Shown here one piece after another: positions 54,931-64,000 of a DNA stretch of 64,000 bases. The notes beneath the pieces are model-generated. The model was given only the letters and a program-made list of their open reading frames with translations, was not told the DNA's origin and searched no databases. The position numbers and the translations under genes were made by a program. Numbering within the stretch: position 1 is the stretch's first letter; each line of letters starts with the position of its first letter. The DNA comes from Campylobacterota bacterium (lineage in GTDB: Bacteria; Campylobacterota; Campylobacteria; Campylobacterales; Thiovulaceae): contig JASKOM010000004.1 of NCBI GenBank assembly GCA_030152305.1, forward strand, positions 62,001-126,000. Direction: 5' to 3'.

Positions 54931-56085
54931 ATGGCTAAACATCTAATTGTGATTGTCAGTTCTAATGTAACTGTTATCGACAAACTAACTAATATTATCG
55001 CATCTATTGAAAATCAGGAATATTTAATTAAATTGTTAAATAGTTCAGAAGAACTGTTAAATCAAGGTTTTGCTATTGATGATGCAATCGTATTAATCGA
55101 TGTCTCAAATAGAGATATGACCGTAAGAAAGTTACATGAACGAATAATTGGGCAATATGGCAAAACAAGATTTTCAATTGCTCTTTTAATTACTGATTTC
55201 GAAGATATCGATAATATCGAAGAATCTATTAAGCTTTTTTCTACGGTTACTATTCGGCATCCTTTTGTTCGTTCGGAAATTGCTTTAACTATTCAATCTA
55301 TTATTGAAAAAATGGAGTTCAAGAAAATCTTGAAAGAACATTCACGATGTCAAAAACAGCTTGATAAAGTTATCGCAATTGGCGATCGTCAGCAACTTGA
55401 ATTAAAACATATCACTGAAAAACAAAAAGAAATTATCGACGAAGCTACGATTGAAATTCGTAATTTAAATAAAGAAATCGAAGATACTCAAAGAGAAGTT
55501 ATTTTTACTATGGGTGCAATTGGTGAAAGTCGAAGCAAAGAAACAGGTAATCATGTTAAACGAGTTGCTGAATATTCTTATTTATTGGCTCTAAAATATG
55601 GTCTTTCGAAAAATGAAGCCGAACTTTTAAAACAGGCTAGTCCAATGCATGATATTGGCAAAGTTGCAATTCCTGATGCCATTTTGAATAAACCTGGAAA
55701 ACTAACTGATGATGAATTTATTATCATGCAAAGACATGCTGAATTAGGTTATGACATGTTGAGACATTCTCAAAGAACTTTATTACAAGTTGCTTCAATG
55801 GTTGCATATCAACATCATGAAAAATGGAATGGTCGAGGTTATCCACTTGGATTAAAAGGAGATTCTATTTCTATTTATAGTCGAATAACTGCTGTTGCCG
55901 ATGTCTTTGATGCTCTTGGTAGTGATCGAGTTTATAAAAAAGCTTGGGCCGATTCACAAATATTTGACTTATTTAATAAAGAACGAGGTGAATATTTTGA
56001 ACCTAAGTTAATCGATCTATTTTTTGAAAATTTATCAGAAATTTTAACTATTCGTGAAAGTTTAAAAGATGAATATTATGTTTAA
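54931..56085 (+). CDS. HD-GYP phosphodiesterase with a receiver-like N-terminus
   Basis: This 384-residue protein breaks down cyclic di-GMP. The C-terminal half has [28 protein letters not shown] and the [16 protein letters not shown] signature, with all metal-binding His and Asp and the GYP motif intact. The N-terminal 120 residues look like a receiver with a likely phospho-Asp (IVLIDVSN) but without the usual conserved Lys (TIRHPFVR). A coiled coil links the two. It is third in the siaB-siaC operon and may be the output of that pair. Confidence 0.9.
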   Translation: MAKHLIVIVSSNVTVIDKLTNIIASIENQEYLIKLLNSSEELLNQGFAIDDAIVLIDVSNRDMTVRKLHERIIGQYGKTRFSIALLITDFEDIDNIEESIKLFSTVTIRHPFVRSEIALTIQSIIEKMEFKKILKEHSRCQKQLDKVIAIGDRQQLELKHITEKQKEIIDEATIEIRNLNKEIEDTQREVIFTMGAIGESRSKETGNHVKRVAEYSYLLALKYGLSKNEAELLKQASPMHDIGKVAIPDAILNKPGKLTDDEFIIMQRHAELGYDMLRHSQRTLLQVASMVAYQHHEKWNGRGYPLGLKGDSISIYSRITAVADVFDALGSDRVYKKAWADSQIFDLFNKERGEYFEPKLIDLFFENLSEILTIRESLKDEYYV

Positions 56086-56935
56086 TAAAAATAATTTTAT
56101 CGGTGCTCATATCAGCTCAAGTGGTGGAATCTGGAATGCTCCAATTAATGCAAATGCTATTGGTGCGACTGGGTTCGCTCTTTTTACAAAAAGTCAATTA
56201 CAATGGTCAAGCAAACCATTAGATCAAAAAAGCATAAATTTATTTAAAAATAATATGGAAAAATTTAATTTTGTTCCTGAAGCTGTTTTACCACATGATA
56301 GTTATTTAATTAATTTAGGCAGTCCTGAACTTGAAAGTCGTGAAAAATCGTTAGCAAGTTTTATCGATGAGGTCGAACGAGTTTATTCTTTGGGTTTAAA
56401 ATATTTAAATTTTCACCCTGGGAGTCATTTAAATAAAATATCCGAAGAAGAATCTTTAAATTATATTATTGAAAATTTAAACAAAGCATTAGAAAAAACT
56501 AATGATGTAATTTTTGTTATTGAAAATACTGCTGGTCAAGGTAGCAATGTTGGTTATCGTTTTGAACATCTTGAATATATTATAAATAATATAAACGATA
56601 AAAATCGAATAGGTGTATGTTTAGATACGGCTCATTTATTTGCATCTGGTTATGACATAAGAACGAAAATTGATTATGAAAAAACAATGAATGAATTTGA
56701 AAAAATAGTTGGATTTAAATATTTAAAAGGTATGCATATTAACGATTCAAAAGCTAAATTTAATAGTCGAGTTGATAGACATCAAAGTTTAGGTTTAGGT
56801 GAAATAGGTTTCGAGCCATTTAAATTAATTATGAATGACTCGAGAATATCAGGAATTCCATTAATTTTAGAAACAATCAACGAAACTATTTGGTCGCAAG
56901 AAATAGAGCTATTAAAAAGCTTTATTAATAATTAA
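56069..56935 (+). CDS. nfo: Endonuclease IV
   Basis: This AP endonuclease of base excision repair has [71 protein letters not shown] and LILETINE, with the zinc ligands in place. Its 288 residues are normal. It overlaps the HD-GYP gene by 17 bases; an alternative ATG at 56078 would shorten the overlap. The stop is followed by a strong terminator. Confidence 0.95.
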   Translation: MNIMFNKNNFIGAHISSSGGIWNAPINANAIGATGFALFTKSQLQWSSKPLDQKSINLFKNNMEKFNFVPEAVLPHDSYLINLGSPELESREKSLASFIDEVERVYSLGLKYLNFHPGSHLNKISEEESLNYIIENLNKALEKTNDVIFVIENTAGQGSNVGYRFEHLEYIINNINDKNRIGVCLDTAHLFASGYDIRTKIDYEKTMNEFEKIVGFKYLKGMHINDSKAKFNSRVDRHQSLGLGEIGFEPFKLIMNDSRISGIPLILETINETIWSQEIELLKSFINN

Positions 56936-56946
56936 TAATATTTATT

Positions 56947-56985
56947 AAAATAAACAATAAGTTGAATATAACTTTTGTTTATTTT
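56947..56985. terminator. Terminator shared by nfo and uup
   Basis: An 11-bp perfect stem (AAAATAAACAA/TTGTTTATTTT) encloses 17 bases. It sits after nfo, and its right arm contains the end of the convergent uup gene. Confidence 0.7.
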
Positions 56986-58928
56986 AAATTTTCTACTTTT
57001 TCTTCAACTATTAATAATTCTTCGATTAATTTATCACATTCTTTTTGAATTTTTAATAAATCATCTGATAATTTTACGATTCCTGAATTTTCATAACATT
57101 TAGGTTCAGACAAACATTTTTTTAAATTATTTATCTCTTTTTCTAAAAGTTCTATTTTTTGCGGATGTTTTTCTAAAATTTGTTTTTCTTTAAACGACAA
57201 TTTTTGATTATTGTTTATATTTTTATTATTCTCGATAATAATTTTATTATTTTGCTCTTTTTCGCTTTCAGTAATCATTTCATCAATTTGAGCAAGTTCT
57301 GTTTCAAAATCTAGATATTCAGAATAAGTTTGATAACTTTCTTCGATTTCGCCGTTGCCTTTAAAAATTAATAATTTCTTAGCAATTTTATCAACGAAAT
57401 ATCTATCGTGCGAAACAAAAATAATCGCTCCGTGAAAATTATTAAGCTGTTCTTCAAGAATATTTATCGTTGCAATATCAAGATCATTTGTCGGCTCATC
57501 AAGAATTAAACAATCTATTTTTTTAGTAAAAAGCAAAGCAAGAGCAACACGATTTTTTTCACCGCCAGACAACAAACCAATTTTCTTATCTAAAAACTCT
57601 TTTGGAAATAAAAACTGTTTTAAATAGCCAAATACATGCATATTCGAACCGCGAACATCAACTCGATCGCCACCGTGCGGACAAAAAGTTTCAATTAAAT
57701 TTTTATCGTCATTTAGAATTTCTCGATGTTGGTCAAAATAGCCAATTTCAAATTCGCCTCGTTTTATCGTTCCACTATCAGCTTCTAATTTTGATAATAA
57801 AATTTTTAATAAAGTTGATTTGCCTGTTCCGTTTCGTCCAACAATTGCGATTCTATCTTTTTGAACTATTCTTAAATTTAATTTATATATTAATTTTTTT
57901 CCGCCTAAACTTTTGGACAAATCATTAAGTTCAAAAAGCATTTTTTGACGATTGACACTTTGTTCTTGCTGAAAATTTTTCTCTTCCCGTTGAAGTTCTA
58001 ATTTCATTTTGCGAATTGCCGATGGATTCGTTTTTGCACGATCTCGCATATCCATTAATCGAGTTTTTCGACCTTCATTTCTTTTTAATCGTGCTTTAAC
58101 ACCACGAGCGAACCATTCATTTTCCTGTTTCAACAATTTTAATAAATCTTCGTGTTGTTTTTGCATTGACATTAATAACAAATTTTTGCCATCAAGATAA
58201 TTTTGATAACCGCCAGAAAATTCAACTATTTTGCCATTATCGATTTCTATCGTTCGAGTCGCGATTTTATCGATAAAATATCGATCATGTGAAATAAATA
58301 AAATATTATAATTTTCACGAATAATTAAATTCTCGAGAAATTCGACCATATAAACATCCAAATGATTCGTCGGTTCGTCTAATAATAATAAATCAGGTTT
58401 TTGCAAAAGCAAACCAGCAAGTGCAACTCGTCGCATTTCGCCACCAGATAAACTATTTACAGAACGATTTTCTAAATCTTTTAACGAAAATTCGTTTAAT
58501 ACTTTTTCGATTTTATTATCGATATTCCAAGCCGAATGATGATCTAAAAATGCCGAAATTTCAGAATGTCGAGAAATTAAATCTTGATTTTCGAAATCTA
58601 AGATTAGTTTTTGTGATAATTCTTCATATTCTTTTAATGCTTGATAAATTTCATTTAATTGAATTTCGATAGCTTCTCGAACAGAAATTCCAACAGGAAA
58701 ACGAGGATGTTGTGAAAGTGTTTTTATATCGATGCCGTTAATAACGATTCTGTCGCCACTGTCGGCTACCTCATCGCCATTTACAATTCTTAATATTGTA
58801 GATTTTCCAGCTCCGTTTTTACCAATAATCGAAATGCGATCACCATGATTAACAGAAAACGAAATGCCATCTAAGATTTTTTTTATATCGTATTGTTTTT
58901 TAATATCAACTAAGTTTAATAATGTCAT
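56979..58928 (-). CDS. uup: ABC-F ATPase of the Uup type
   Basis: This 649-residue protein has two ABC cassettes. First: GKNGAGKSTILRIVNG, LSGGEMRRVALAGLLL, LLLLDEPTNHLDV. Second: GRNGTGKSTLLKILL, LSGGEKNRVALALLF, LILDEPTNDLDI. A linker with charged helices lies between, and a coiled coil closes the protein, as in Uup. It has no membrane domain. ABC-F proteins act on ribosomes or, for Uup, on genome stability. It is first in a minus-strand run with the genes upstream on its right. Confidence 0.9.
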   Translation of the reverse strand: MTLLNLVDIKKQYDIKKILDGISFSVNHGDRISIIGKNGAGKSTILRIVNGDEVADSGDRIVINGIDIKTLSQHPRFPVGISVREAIEIQLNEIYQALKEYEELSQKLILDFENQDLISRHSEISAFLDHHSAWNIDNKIEKVLNEFSLKDLENRSVNSLSGGEMRRVALAGLLLQKPDLLLLDEPTNHLDVYMVEFLENLIIRENYNILFISHDRYFIDKIATRTIEIDNGKIVEFSGGYQNYLDGKNLLLMSMQKQHEDLLKLLKQENEWFARGVKARLKRNEGRKTRLMDMRDRAKTNPSAIRKMKLELQREEKNFQQEQSVNRQKMLFELNDLSKSLGGKKLIYKLNLRIVQKDRIAIVGRNGTGKSTLLKILLSKLEADSGTIKRGEFEIGYFDQHREILNDDKNLIETFCPHGGDRVDVRGSNMHVFGYLKQFLFPKEFLDKKIGLLSGGEKNRVALALLFTKKIDCLILDEPTNDLDIATINILEEQLNNFHGAIIFVSHDRYFVDKIAKKLLIFKGNGEIEESYQTYSEYLDFETELAQIDEMITESEKEQNNKIIIENNKNINNNQKLSFKEKQILEKHPQKIELLEKEINNLKKCLSEPKCYENSGIVKLSDDLLKIQKECDKLIEELLIVEEKVENLK

Positions 58929-58936
58929 TTAAATTT

Positions 58937-60127
58937 TCATGTAATTACTTCGTAAATTTTTGTTTGAGAACGATTAGCTATTTTTAAAGCATCCAATGTT
59001 CGACTTAAATTAAAATTTAATTTTCTGCCAATTTGAAGTTCAGTAATGCCAATTTTAACGATAAGTTCAATTTCTTTACCAGCAATAATCATCGATTTTG
59101 ATTTTAAATTTTCTATAAATTTTTCTATTTTTTTGACACCTGTATGTAGATTAGAATGAGGTAACAAAATAGCAAAAATATTATTGCCATAATAGGCAAC
59201 GATATCACTATTGCCGAAACTATCGTTCATGACTTTGGCAATAGCTTTTGCGATAATTAAAGCCAATTTTTGAGTTAAGTTTGGAGATGTTAATTTGCGA
59301 TGAGGTATTATTAAAGCAACAGAAGATTGATGTTGAAAAAAACTCATTTTTTCAAGTTCGTTATTTGCCGAATCAATAAAAAATTTGCGATTATAAATAT
59401 TAAATTCACGGTCAAATATCGTTTTATTATAAACGACATTAACAGATTCAACAGCTCGAGAATATAAGCCTTTTAAACTGTCATTTTGCTTACTCAAGAC
59501 ATCATTTAACTTCTCTAAGTCAAATTTAAGAAGTTGAACCATATCTCGAACATTTTTATTATTAACCTCATCGTTTCGTTTAGTTGCAATATTTTTCATA
59601 ATAGAAACATTGTTATAAACTTTAGCAGTAATCGAAAGAATTTGTTCGCTAACTTTTAAAGATTGTTGAAGAGAATCTTCGATATTACGACTTCGAGCTA
59701 ATTCTTGTTGAGGAGATTCTCGTTTTAACATTTCTTTAACTTTTCGTTGAAAAGATTCAGGTTCTTTTTCTAACAATTCCAAAAAATATAATTTATAATT
59801 TTCAGGAGTTGAGGGAAGATTTCGACTTTCGATTTCAGTTAATACAAGTCTAGAAAACTTTTCAACAGTTGATTCATTTTCATTAGAATTAAATTCGTTG
59901 TTAAAATCAATTTCTTTGTCAAGTTTGTCAAAATTAATAATTTCTTCATTATTATCTTCTAAACTAATATTTTCATCAAATTTCAGTTCGTCAGCAATAT
60001 TATAATCAAACTTAGGATTACTTTTTTTGCTTGAATTATCATAGTCACTTATGCTTTTATTTTTTGTTTCAATAATTCTTGTAGAATGTGAGCTTAACAA
60101 CTCATCTAAATCGAAATCTTCACCCAA
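58937..60127 (-). CDS. Degenerate GGDEF-domain protein
   Basis: This 396-residue protein has an acidic N-terminus (about 1-75) and a helical middle with a coiled coil (165-230). A GGDEF-like C-terminus (about 230-395) follows, with NIYNRKFFIDSANNEL. The GGDEF signature itself is replaced (AYYGNNIFAILLP), so it cannot make cyclic di-GMP; it may bind it or act as a scaffold. The position next to clpP and tig is the same as in several Campylobacterota genomes, where an active-looking GGDEF protein lies. Confidence 0.75.
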   Translation of the reverse strand: MGEDFDLDELLSSHSTRIIETKNKSISDYDNSSKKSNPKFDYNIADELKFDENISLEDNNEEIINFDKLDKEIDFNNEFNSNENESTVEKFSRLVLTEIESRNLPSTPENYKLYFLELLEKEPESFQRKVKEMLKRESPQQELARSRNIEDSLQQSLKVSEQILSITAKVYNNVSIMKNIATKRNDEVNNKNVRDMVQLLKFDLEKLNDVLSKQNDSLKGLYSRAVESVNVVYNKTIFDREFNIYNRKFFIDSANNELEKMSFFQHQSSVALIIPHRKLTSPNLTQKLALIIAKAIAKVMNDSFGNSDIVAYYGNNIFAILLPHSNLHTGVKKIEKFIENLKSKSMIIAGKEIELIVKIGITELQIGRKLNFNLSRTLDALKIANRSQTKIYEVIT

Positions 60128-60151
60128 GTTTATCGTTGACCTCTGTTATTT

Positions 60152-60736
60152 TTATTCATGTCGAGTCAAAACTTTATCGATTAATCCATAAGTTCTAGCT
60201 TCTTCTGAACTCATAAATTTATCTCGTTCTGTATCATTTTTAACAATTTCAATATCTTTACCGCAATTATCAGCAAGGATTTTATTTAAATTAAATTTTA
60301 ATCGTAATATTTCTTCAGCTTGAATTTGAATATCTGTTGCTTGACCTTTAGCACCACCAAGAGGTTGATGAATCATGATTCTAGCATTTGGAAGAGCATA
60401 TCTTTTACCTTTTGCACCAGCAGACAATAAAAAAGCACCCATCGAAGCGGCTTGACCAATACAGATTGTTACGACATCAGGTTTAATATAATTCATAGTA
60501 TCATAAATACTTAAACCGCTTGTAACGACTCCACCCGGAGAATTAATATAAAAATATATATCTTTTTCAGGATCTTCAGCTTCTAAAAATAAAAGTTGAG
60601 CAACGATAGACGATGCAACGGCATCATCAACTTCACCGCTCAACATTACGATTCTATCCTTTAAAAGACGAGAATAAATGTCATAAGATCTTTCACCTCG
60701 ACCACTTTTCTCAACTACATAAGGAATATAACTCAT
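60152..60736 (-). CDS. clpP: ATP-dependent Clp protease proteolytic subunit
   Basis: This 194-residue serine protease has catalytic Ser98 in [11 protein letters not shown], His123 in MIHQPLGG and Asp172 in [10 protein letters not shown]. It forms the barrel used by ClpX or ClpA. It follows tig with 3 bases between the genes, as in many bacteria. Confidence 0.97.
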   Translation of the reverse strand: MSYIPYVVEKSGRGERSYDIYSRLLKDRIVMLSGEVDDAVASSIVAQLLFLEAEDPEKDIYFYINSPGGVVTSGLSIYDTMNYIKPDVVTICIGQAASMGAFLLSAGAKGKRYALPNARIMIHQPLGGAKGQATDIQIQAEEILRLKFNLNKILADNCGKDIEIVKNDTERDKFMSSEEARTYGLIDKVLTRHE

Positions 60737-60739
60737 CTG

Positions 60740-62059
60740 TTATGATCTTTTAATTTTAGAGTCAATAATAAATTCAAGAACTCTATCTTCAAGAATAGAC
60801 ATTTTAACAAGTGGTAAAATACCTCGTTCTTTATATGTTTGTAACATTAAATCAGGATCTTGACCGCTCATGATAAACTGATATTTTAATGACTCTTCGA
60901 CTTCTTTATCATCAACATGAACTTTATTTTCTTTTGAGATTTTGTCAACAATAAAAGTTAATTTGACGGCTGTTAAAGCTTCTGGCATAAATTTATTTCG
61001 AAGTTCTTCTAATTTTTCAGGACTATTTTTAACTGTTTCGATTTCTTCAGCTGTCATATTTCTAGCACTATTATTAACTCTATTTTCAAGTTCTTGCTCT
61101 AAAATTGCTCGTGGAACATCAAAAGAAACACTTGTTAAAAGTTTTTCTCGAATAGATATTTTTAGCTCATCAAATTTAGCAAGTTTATTTTTAATGAATA
61201 ATGAGTTAGAAATTTCTCGTTTAACAAATTCAACGGAATCAATATTTGGAGTTTTTGCTCTTAATTTTGAATAACTATCATTGATAATTTTTTCAGCTGT
61301 TTCGTTATTTAACACTAATTTTTCAGCTTCTTCAATTCGATTAATTTTGCATTTAAAAATAGCATTTTTGCCACTTAAATCTGGACTATAATTTTCTGGA
61401 AAAGTTACAGAAACATCGATATTATCACCAGCTGAAGAACCAATTAATTGACTTTCAAAGCCATCGATAAACGAACCGCTACCTAAAATTAAATCAAAGC
61501 CAGTTGCTGTTCCGCCGTCAAAAACGACACCATTAATAGAACCTGAAAAATCTAAATTTACTCGATCTCCATTTTCAGCTTTTCGTTCAACAGTTGTGAA
61601 ATTAGCAATTTTATTTAAAAGTCTAGAAAGTTCTTTGTCTGTTTCTTCAGTTGTTGCTTCAGGAATATTAATTGCATCTATAAGCGAGTTTATATTAATA
61701 TCTTGAATAACTGGTTTTAAATAAACTTGAACAGAAACTTCGATGTGTCCGCCGTCGATTCTTTTGAAATTAACGATATCAGGTTCAGAAATTAAATCAC
61801 TATTTTTAATACCTGTTTCAGCGAGACCTTTATCTAATAAATTTCTCAAAGCTTCAGCTTCGGAATCTTCAGTTAATCGAGAACCGTAATATTTTTTTAC
61901 AGCACTTGCAGGAACTTTACCTTTTCTGAAACCTGGTAAATTTGCGGTTTTTGAGAGTTGTTTAACAATTTTCTCAATACCTGAAGAGATATCTTCGGCT
62001 GTAATCAAGCCATTAATTACAAGATTAGCAGAATCTAATTTTGCTATTTTTACTTCCAT
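60740..62059 (-). CDS. tig: Trigger factor
   Basis: This 439-residue ribosome-bound chaperone has a ribosome-binding loop GFRKGKVPASAVKKYYG near residue 42. The FKBP-type isomerase domain (DRVNLDFSGSINGVVFDGGTA...FIDGFESQLIG) spans about 150-245. A helical C-terminal domain completes it. It is first in the tig-clpP pair. The ATG has AAAGG upstream. Confidence 0.95.
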   Translation of the reverse strand: MEVKIAKLDSANLVINGLITAEDISSGIEKIVKQLSKTANLPGFRKGKVPASAVKKYYGSRLTEDSEAEALRNLLDKGLAETGIKNSDLISEPDIVNFKRIDGGHIEVSVQVYLKPVIQDININSLIDAINIPEATTEETDKELSRLLNKIANFTTVERKAENGDRVNLDFSGSINGVVFDGGTATGFDLILGSGSFIDGFESQLIGSSAGDNIDVSVTFPENYSPDLSGKNAIFKCKINRIEEAEKLVLNNETAEKIINDSYSKLRAKTPNIDSVEFVKREISNSLFIKNKLAKFDELKISIREKLLTSVSFDVPRAILEQELENRVNNSARNMTAEEIETVKNSPEKLEELRNKFMPEALTAVKLTFIVDKISKENKVHVDDKEVEESLKYQFIMSGQDPDLMLQTYKERGILPLVKMSILEDRVLEFIIDSKIKRS

Positions 62060-62217
62060 AAAATTTTAACCTTTAAAGTTATTTAAAATCGTAAAGAAAA
62101 TTATTAATAATATTTATATTATTTATAATAATATTCTCAAGACATTTTTCAATTTGTCAAAATTGTATCATGAAATAATAGTTCTATTAATTTAATAATT
62201 ATTTTTATTTGCAATTA

Positions 62218-63243
62218 TTAATTAATGTTTAACATTCGTTCAAGGGCTATTTTTGCCCATTTTGAACTTTCTTGATCAACATTTATTTCATAAAATGGTT
62301 CGCCATCTTCGATACTTTTTAATGTTTTATATAAATCATATAAAGTTGTTTCATTCATTGTTGGACATTGTGGTTTTGTAGAAGATAAAACATAAGTATT
62401 TTTTTCTCGCATTCGATTAACAAGATTATATTCAGTTCCAACGGCAACTGGTTGATCAATTGGCAAAGAATTAACATATTTTATTAATTGTGAAGTTGAA
62501 CCGACAAAATCAGCATTATTAACAACCGACGGATCACATTCTGGATGAACGGCAATTTTTATATTATTAAATTTTTCTCGATAAAAATTAATATCATCAA
62601 TCGAAAAAAGTTGATGAACAGAACAAAAACCATCGTAACAAATAATATCCGAATTTAAATATTCATTATTTTTTTTATCACCATCAAAAATAGATACGAC
62701 GGAACTTTTCAATCCCATTTGATGAGCTATATTTTGACCAAGACATCGATCTGGAACGAATAATATTTTTTTGCCACTTGCTAAACCGTGAGTAATTATT
62801 TTATGAGCATTTGAACTTGTGCAAACTAAACCGCCCATTTCACCAACTCGACCTTTAACTTCGGCACTTGAATTTATATAAGTTATAGGTAATAAATCAT
62901 TTTTATTTATTCCATTTTGTTCAAGAATAGCTATCGATTTATCAAAATAATCTCCGCTAATCATTTGAGCCATTGCACAACAAGCTGTTTTTGGCATCAA
63001 AACTCGTTTTTCTGGATTAAGAACTTTGACACTTTCACCCATAAAAGTTACACCACAAAATATAATAAATTTACTATTTGTTTCGGCTGTTCGTTTTGCA
63101 AGTTCTAAACTATCACCAGTAATATCAGCAATATTAAATATTTCGTCTCGCTGATAATAATGAGCAACTATTGTTACATCAAGATTTTTTTTTAACCTCT
63201 CGATTTCAGCGATGAGGTTTTCGTTATTTTCAATATCAGTCAT
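62218..63243 (-). CDS. nadA: Quinolinate synthase
   Basis: This iron-sulfur enzyme makes quinolinate for NAD. Seen: AHYYQRDEIFNIADITGDSLELA, FCGVTFMGESVKVLNPEKRVLMP, CCAMAQMI, CTSSNAHKI, FVPDRCLGQNIA and HPECDPSVV, plus the final CPTMNETTLYDLY. The three cluster cysteines are present. Its 341 residues are normal. nadB and nadC are not in the window. Confidence 0.95.
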   Translation of the reverse strand: MTDIENNENLIAEIERLKKNLDVTIVAHYYQRDEIFNIADITGDSLELAKRTAETNSKFIIFCGVTFMGESVKVLNPEKRVLMPKTACCAMAQMISGDYFDKSIAILEQNGINKNDLLPITYINSSAEVKGRVGEMGGLVCTSSNAHKIITHGLASGKKILFVPDRCLGQNIAHQMGLKSSVVSIFDGDKKNNEYLNSDIICYDGFCSVHQLFSIDDINFYREKFNNIKIAVHPECDPSVVNNADFVGSTSQLIKYVNSLPIDQPVAVGTEYNLVNRMREKNTYVLSSTKPQCPTMNETTLYDLYKTLKSIEDGEPFYEINVDQESSKWAKIALERMLNIN

Positions 63244-63261
63244 TTATTTAATTAATATTTT

Positions 63262-63597
63262 TTATGACATCATAATATCGTAAGGTCGTCGAACCTCATC
63301 GGCAAGTTGTGCAGGACTCATAGCTCTTGATTTTCTCGAAAATTCGCGACCTTCTAAAAAAACGATAATAGTTGGTGCTGTAAAAACAGAATATTGAGCT
63401 GGAACATCAAGAGTTTCAGAAATATCAACAAAATATCTACCCATTTCTGGAAATTCTTCTCGCATTAATTCCATGACTTTTGGACGAAGAGTTTTGCAAA
63501 CATTGCATTTTGGAGAAGTAAAATAAACGATTGTCGCTTTTTCAGTTTGAAGAGCTTTTTTTATCTCTTCGATTGTTTTAATCTGTGTATCTAACAT
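63262..63597 (-). CDS. Thioredoxin-like protein
   Basis: The ATG at 63597 is used because the thioredoxin fold starts there; a longer in-frame start adds 20 hydrophobic residues. The 111-residue protein has YFTSPKCNVCKTL with Cys31 and Cys34 as the redox pair, and the cis-Pro region VFTAPTIIVF. It probably reduces disulfides or cluster cysteines. It lies directly upstream of nadA on the same strand. Confidence 0.85.
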   Translation of the reverse strand: MLDTQIKTIEEIKKALQTEKATIVYFTSPKCNVCKTLRPKVMELMREEFPEMGRYFVDISETLDVPAQYSVFTAPTIIVFLEGREFSRKSRAMSPAQLADEVRRPYDIMMS

Positions 63598-63766
63598 ATA
63601 TTTGCTCTTTAAAAAATAATTGAGAAATTTTAACAAACTTAAAGTTAATAATAACAATTAGAATAATTAGAACAATAAGTTTTGATAAATATCCAGATCG
63701 TCTAGATATAATTTTAAAAAGTAAAAATTTAACTATTATTTTTTATAAACAAAAAGGCTATTTTAC

Positions 63767-64000
63767 ATGACACATAAATTGCTTCTTTCAAATCTATCGA
63801 TAGTTGTAACTTCAATATTATTTAGTGGTTGTCAAGAAGAAAAACCTTCAGGTGAGTTTTTAACAGCTAATAATTCGGTTATAACAACTGATAAACCAAC
63901 AACAGATTCAAGTTTAACAACAAATTCAGCTAGTGCAAAAAATATTGATTATTGGGGAGAATGGGAAAGCACAACAGACAGTTCTCAAGTATATATTACC
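63767..64000 (+). CDS. Lipoprotein of unknown function, 3' end outside the window
   Basis: The ATG at 63767 begins a signal peptide (KLLLSNLSIVVTSILFSGC) with a lipobox ending LFSGC. The residue after Cys is Gln. A Thr/Ser/Asn-rich linker follows, then YWGEWESTTDSSQVYI before the window ends. It is likely an outer-membrane lipoprotein. Confidence 0.75.
   Translation, partial: MTHKLLLSNLSIVVTSILFSGCQEEKPSGEFLTANNSVITTDKPTTDSSLTTNSASAKNIDYWGEWESTTDSSQVYIT

Noticed and set aside
1-64000. tRNA, rRNA genes and CRISPR arrays
   Set aside because: I looked for TPsiC-loop-like and rRNA-like words and regularly spaced repeats on both strands and saw none; a scan by a covariance model was not possible.

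Overview
The window is strongly AT-rich bacterial DNA. Its core genes resemble those of a Campylobacterota (Epsilonproteobacteria) relative. The signs are the tig-clpP-GGDEF gene order, a short RecN, many TTG starts, A/T-ending codons and heavy use of CGA for arginine. No tRNA, rRNA or CRISPR array was seen. The assignment to phylum is an inference from gene content; there is no marker RNA.

Layout. 1-4.4 kb holds the end of a prokaryotic Argonaute, a V4R-like sensor with a PP2C/SpoIIE phosphatase (frameshifted) and an orphan PemK/MazF toxin. 4.4-11.7 kb is housekeeping on the minus strand (glnA, dnaE, recN). 11.8-19.5 kb is an accessory island on the plus strand. It carries a dynamin-like GTPase, a small protein, a small membrane protein, two tandem PD-(D/E)XK-like nucleases and an SF1 helicase with an embedded nuclease-like domain, then an XRE regulator and a KilA-N protein. 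This island is a good candidate for an undescribed defence cassette. 19.5-23.4 kb holds trpG/pabA, valS and a broken terB-like gene.

23,667-44,648 is a Mu-like transposable prophage bounded by a perfect 73-bp inverted repeat. From the left it has MuB, MuA and a Ner-like gene on the minus strand, reading toward the left end. A consensus promoter with an operator inside it follows, then two CI-like repressors and small early genes. Next come gpG-like, MazG-like and DUF723 genes. An inverted block (MuF-zincin fusion, portal, terminase, small terminase) follows. A duplicated divergent control region precedes protease, major capsid, head and tail completion genes, tail tube, a frameshifted tail chaperone, lysozyme and a short tape measure. 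The tail tip, fibre and baseplate genes are absent, so the element looks defective.

44.8-64 kb returns to host genes: murC, an M3 oligopeptidase, pqiB, topA, a phosphodiesterase, a SiaB-SiaC-HD-GYP signalling operon, nfo, uup, a degenerate GGDEF gene, clpP, tig, nadA, a thioredoxin-like gene and the start of a lipoprotein.

The most striking signal lies across genes. The 8-mer GATGAGGT (usually preceded by C or T) occurs about 44 times on the two strands, where base composition predicts about one. It is spread evenly on both strands, sits mostly inside genes, and is kept even where it forces codons that are otherwise rare here. It looks like a DNA uptake sequence, or less likely a Chi-like or segregation word, shared by host genes, the accessory cassette and most of the prophage.
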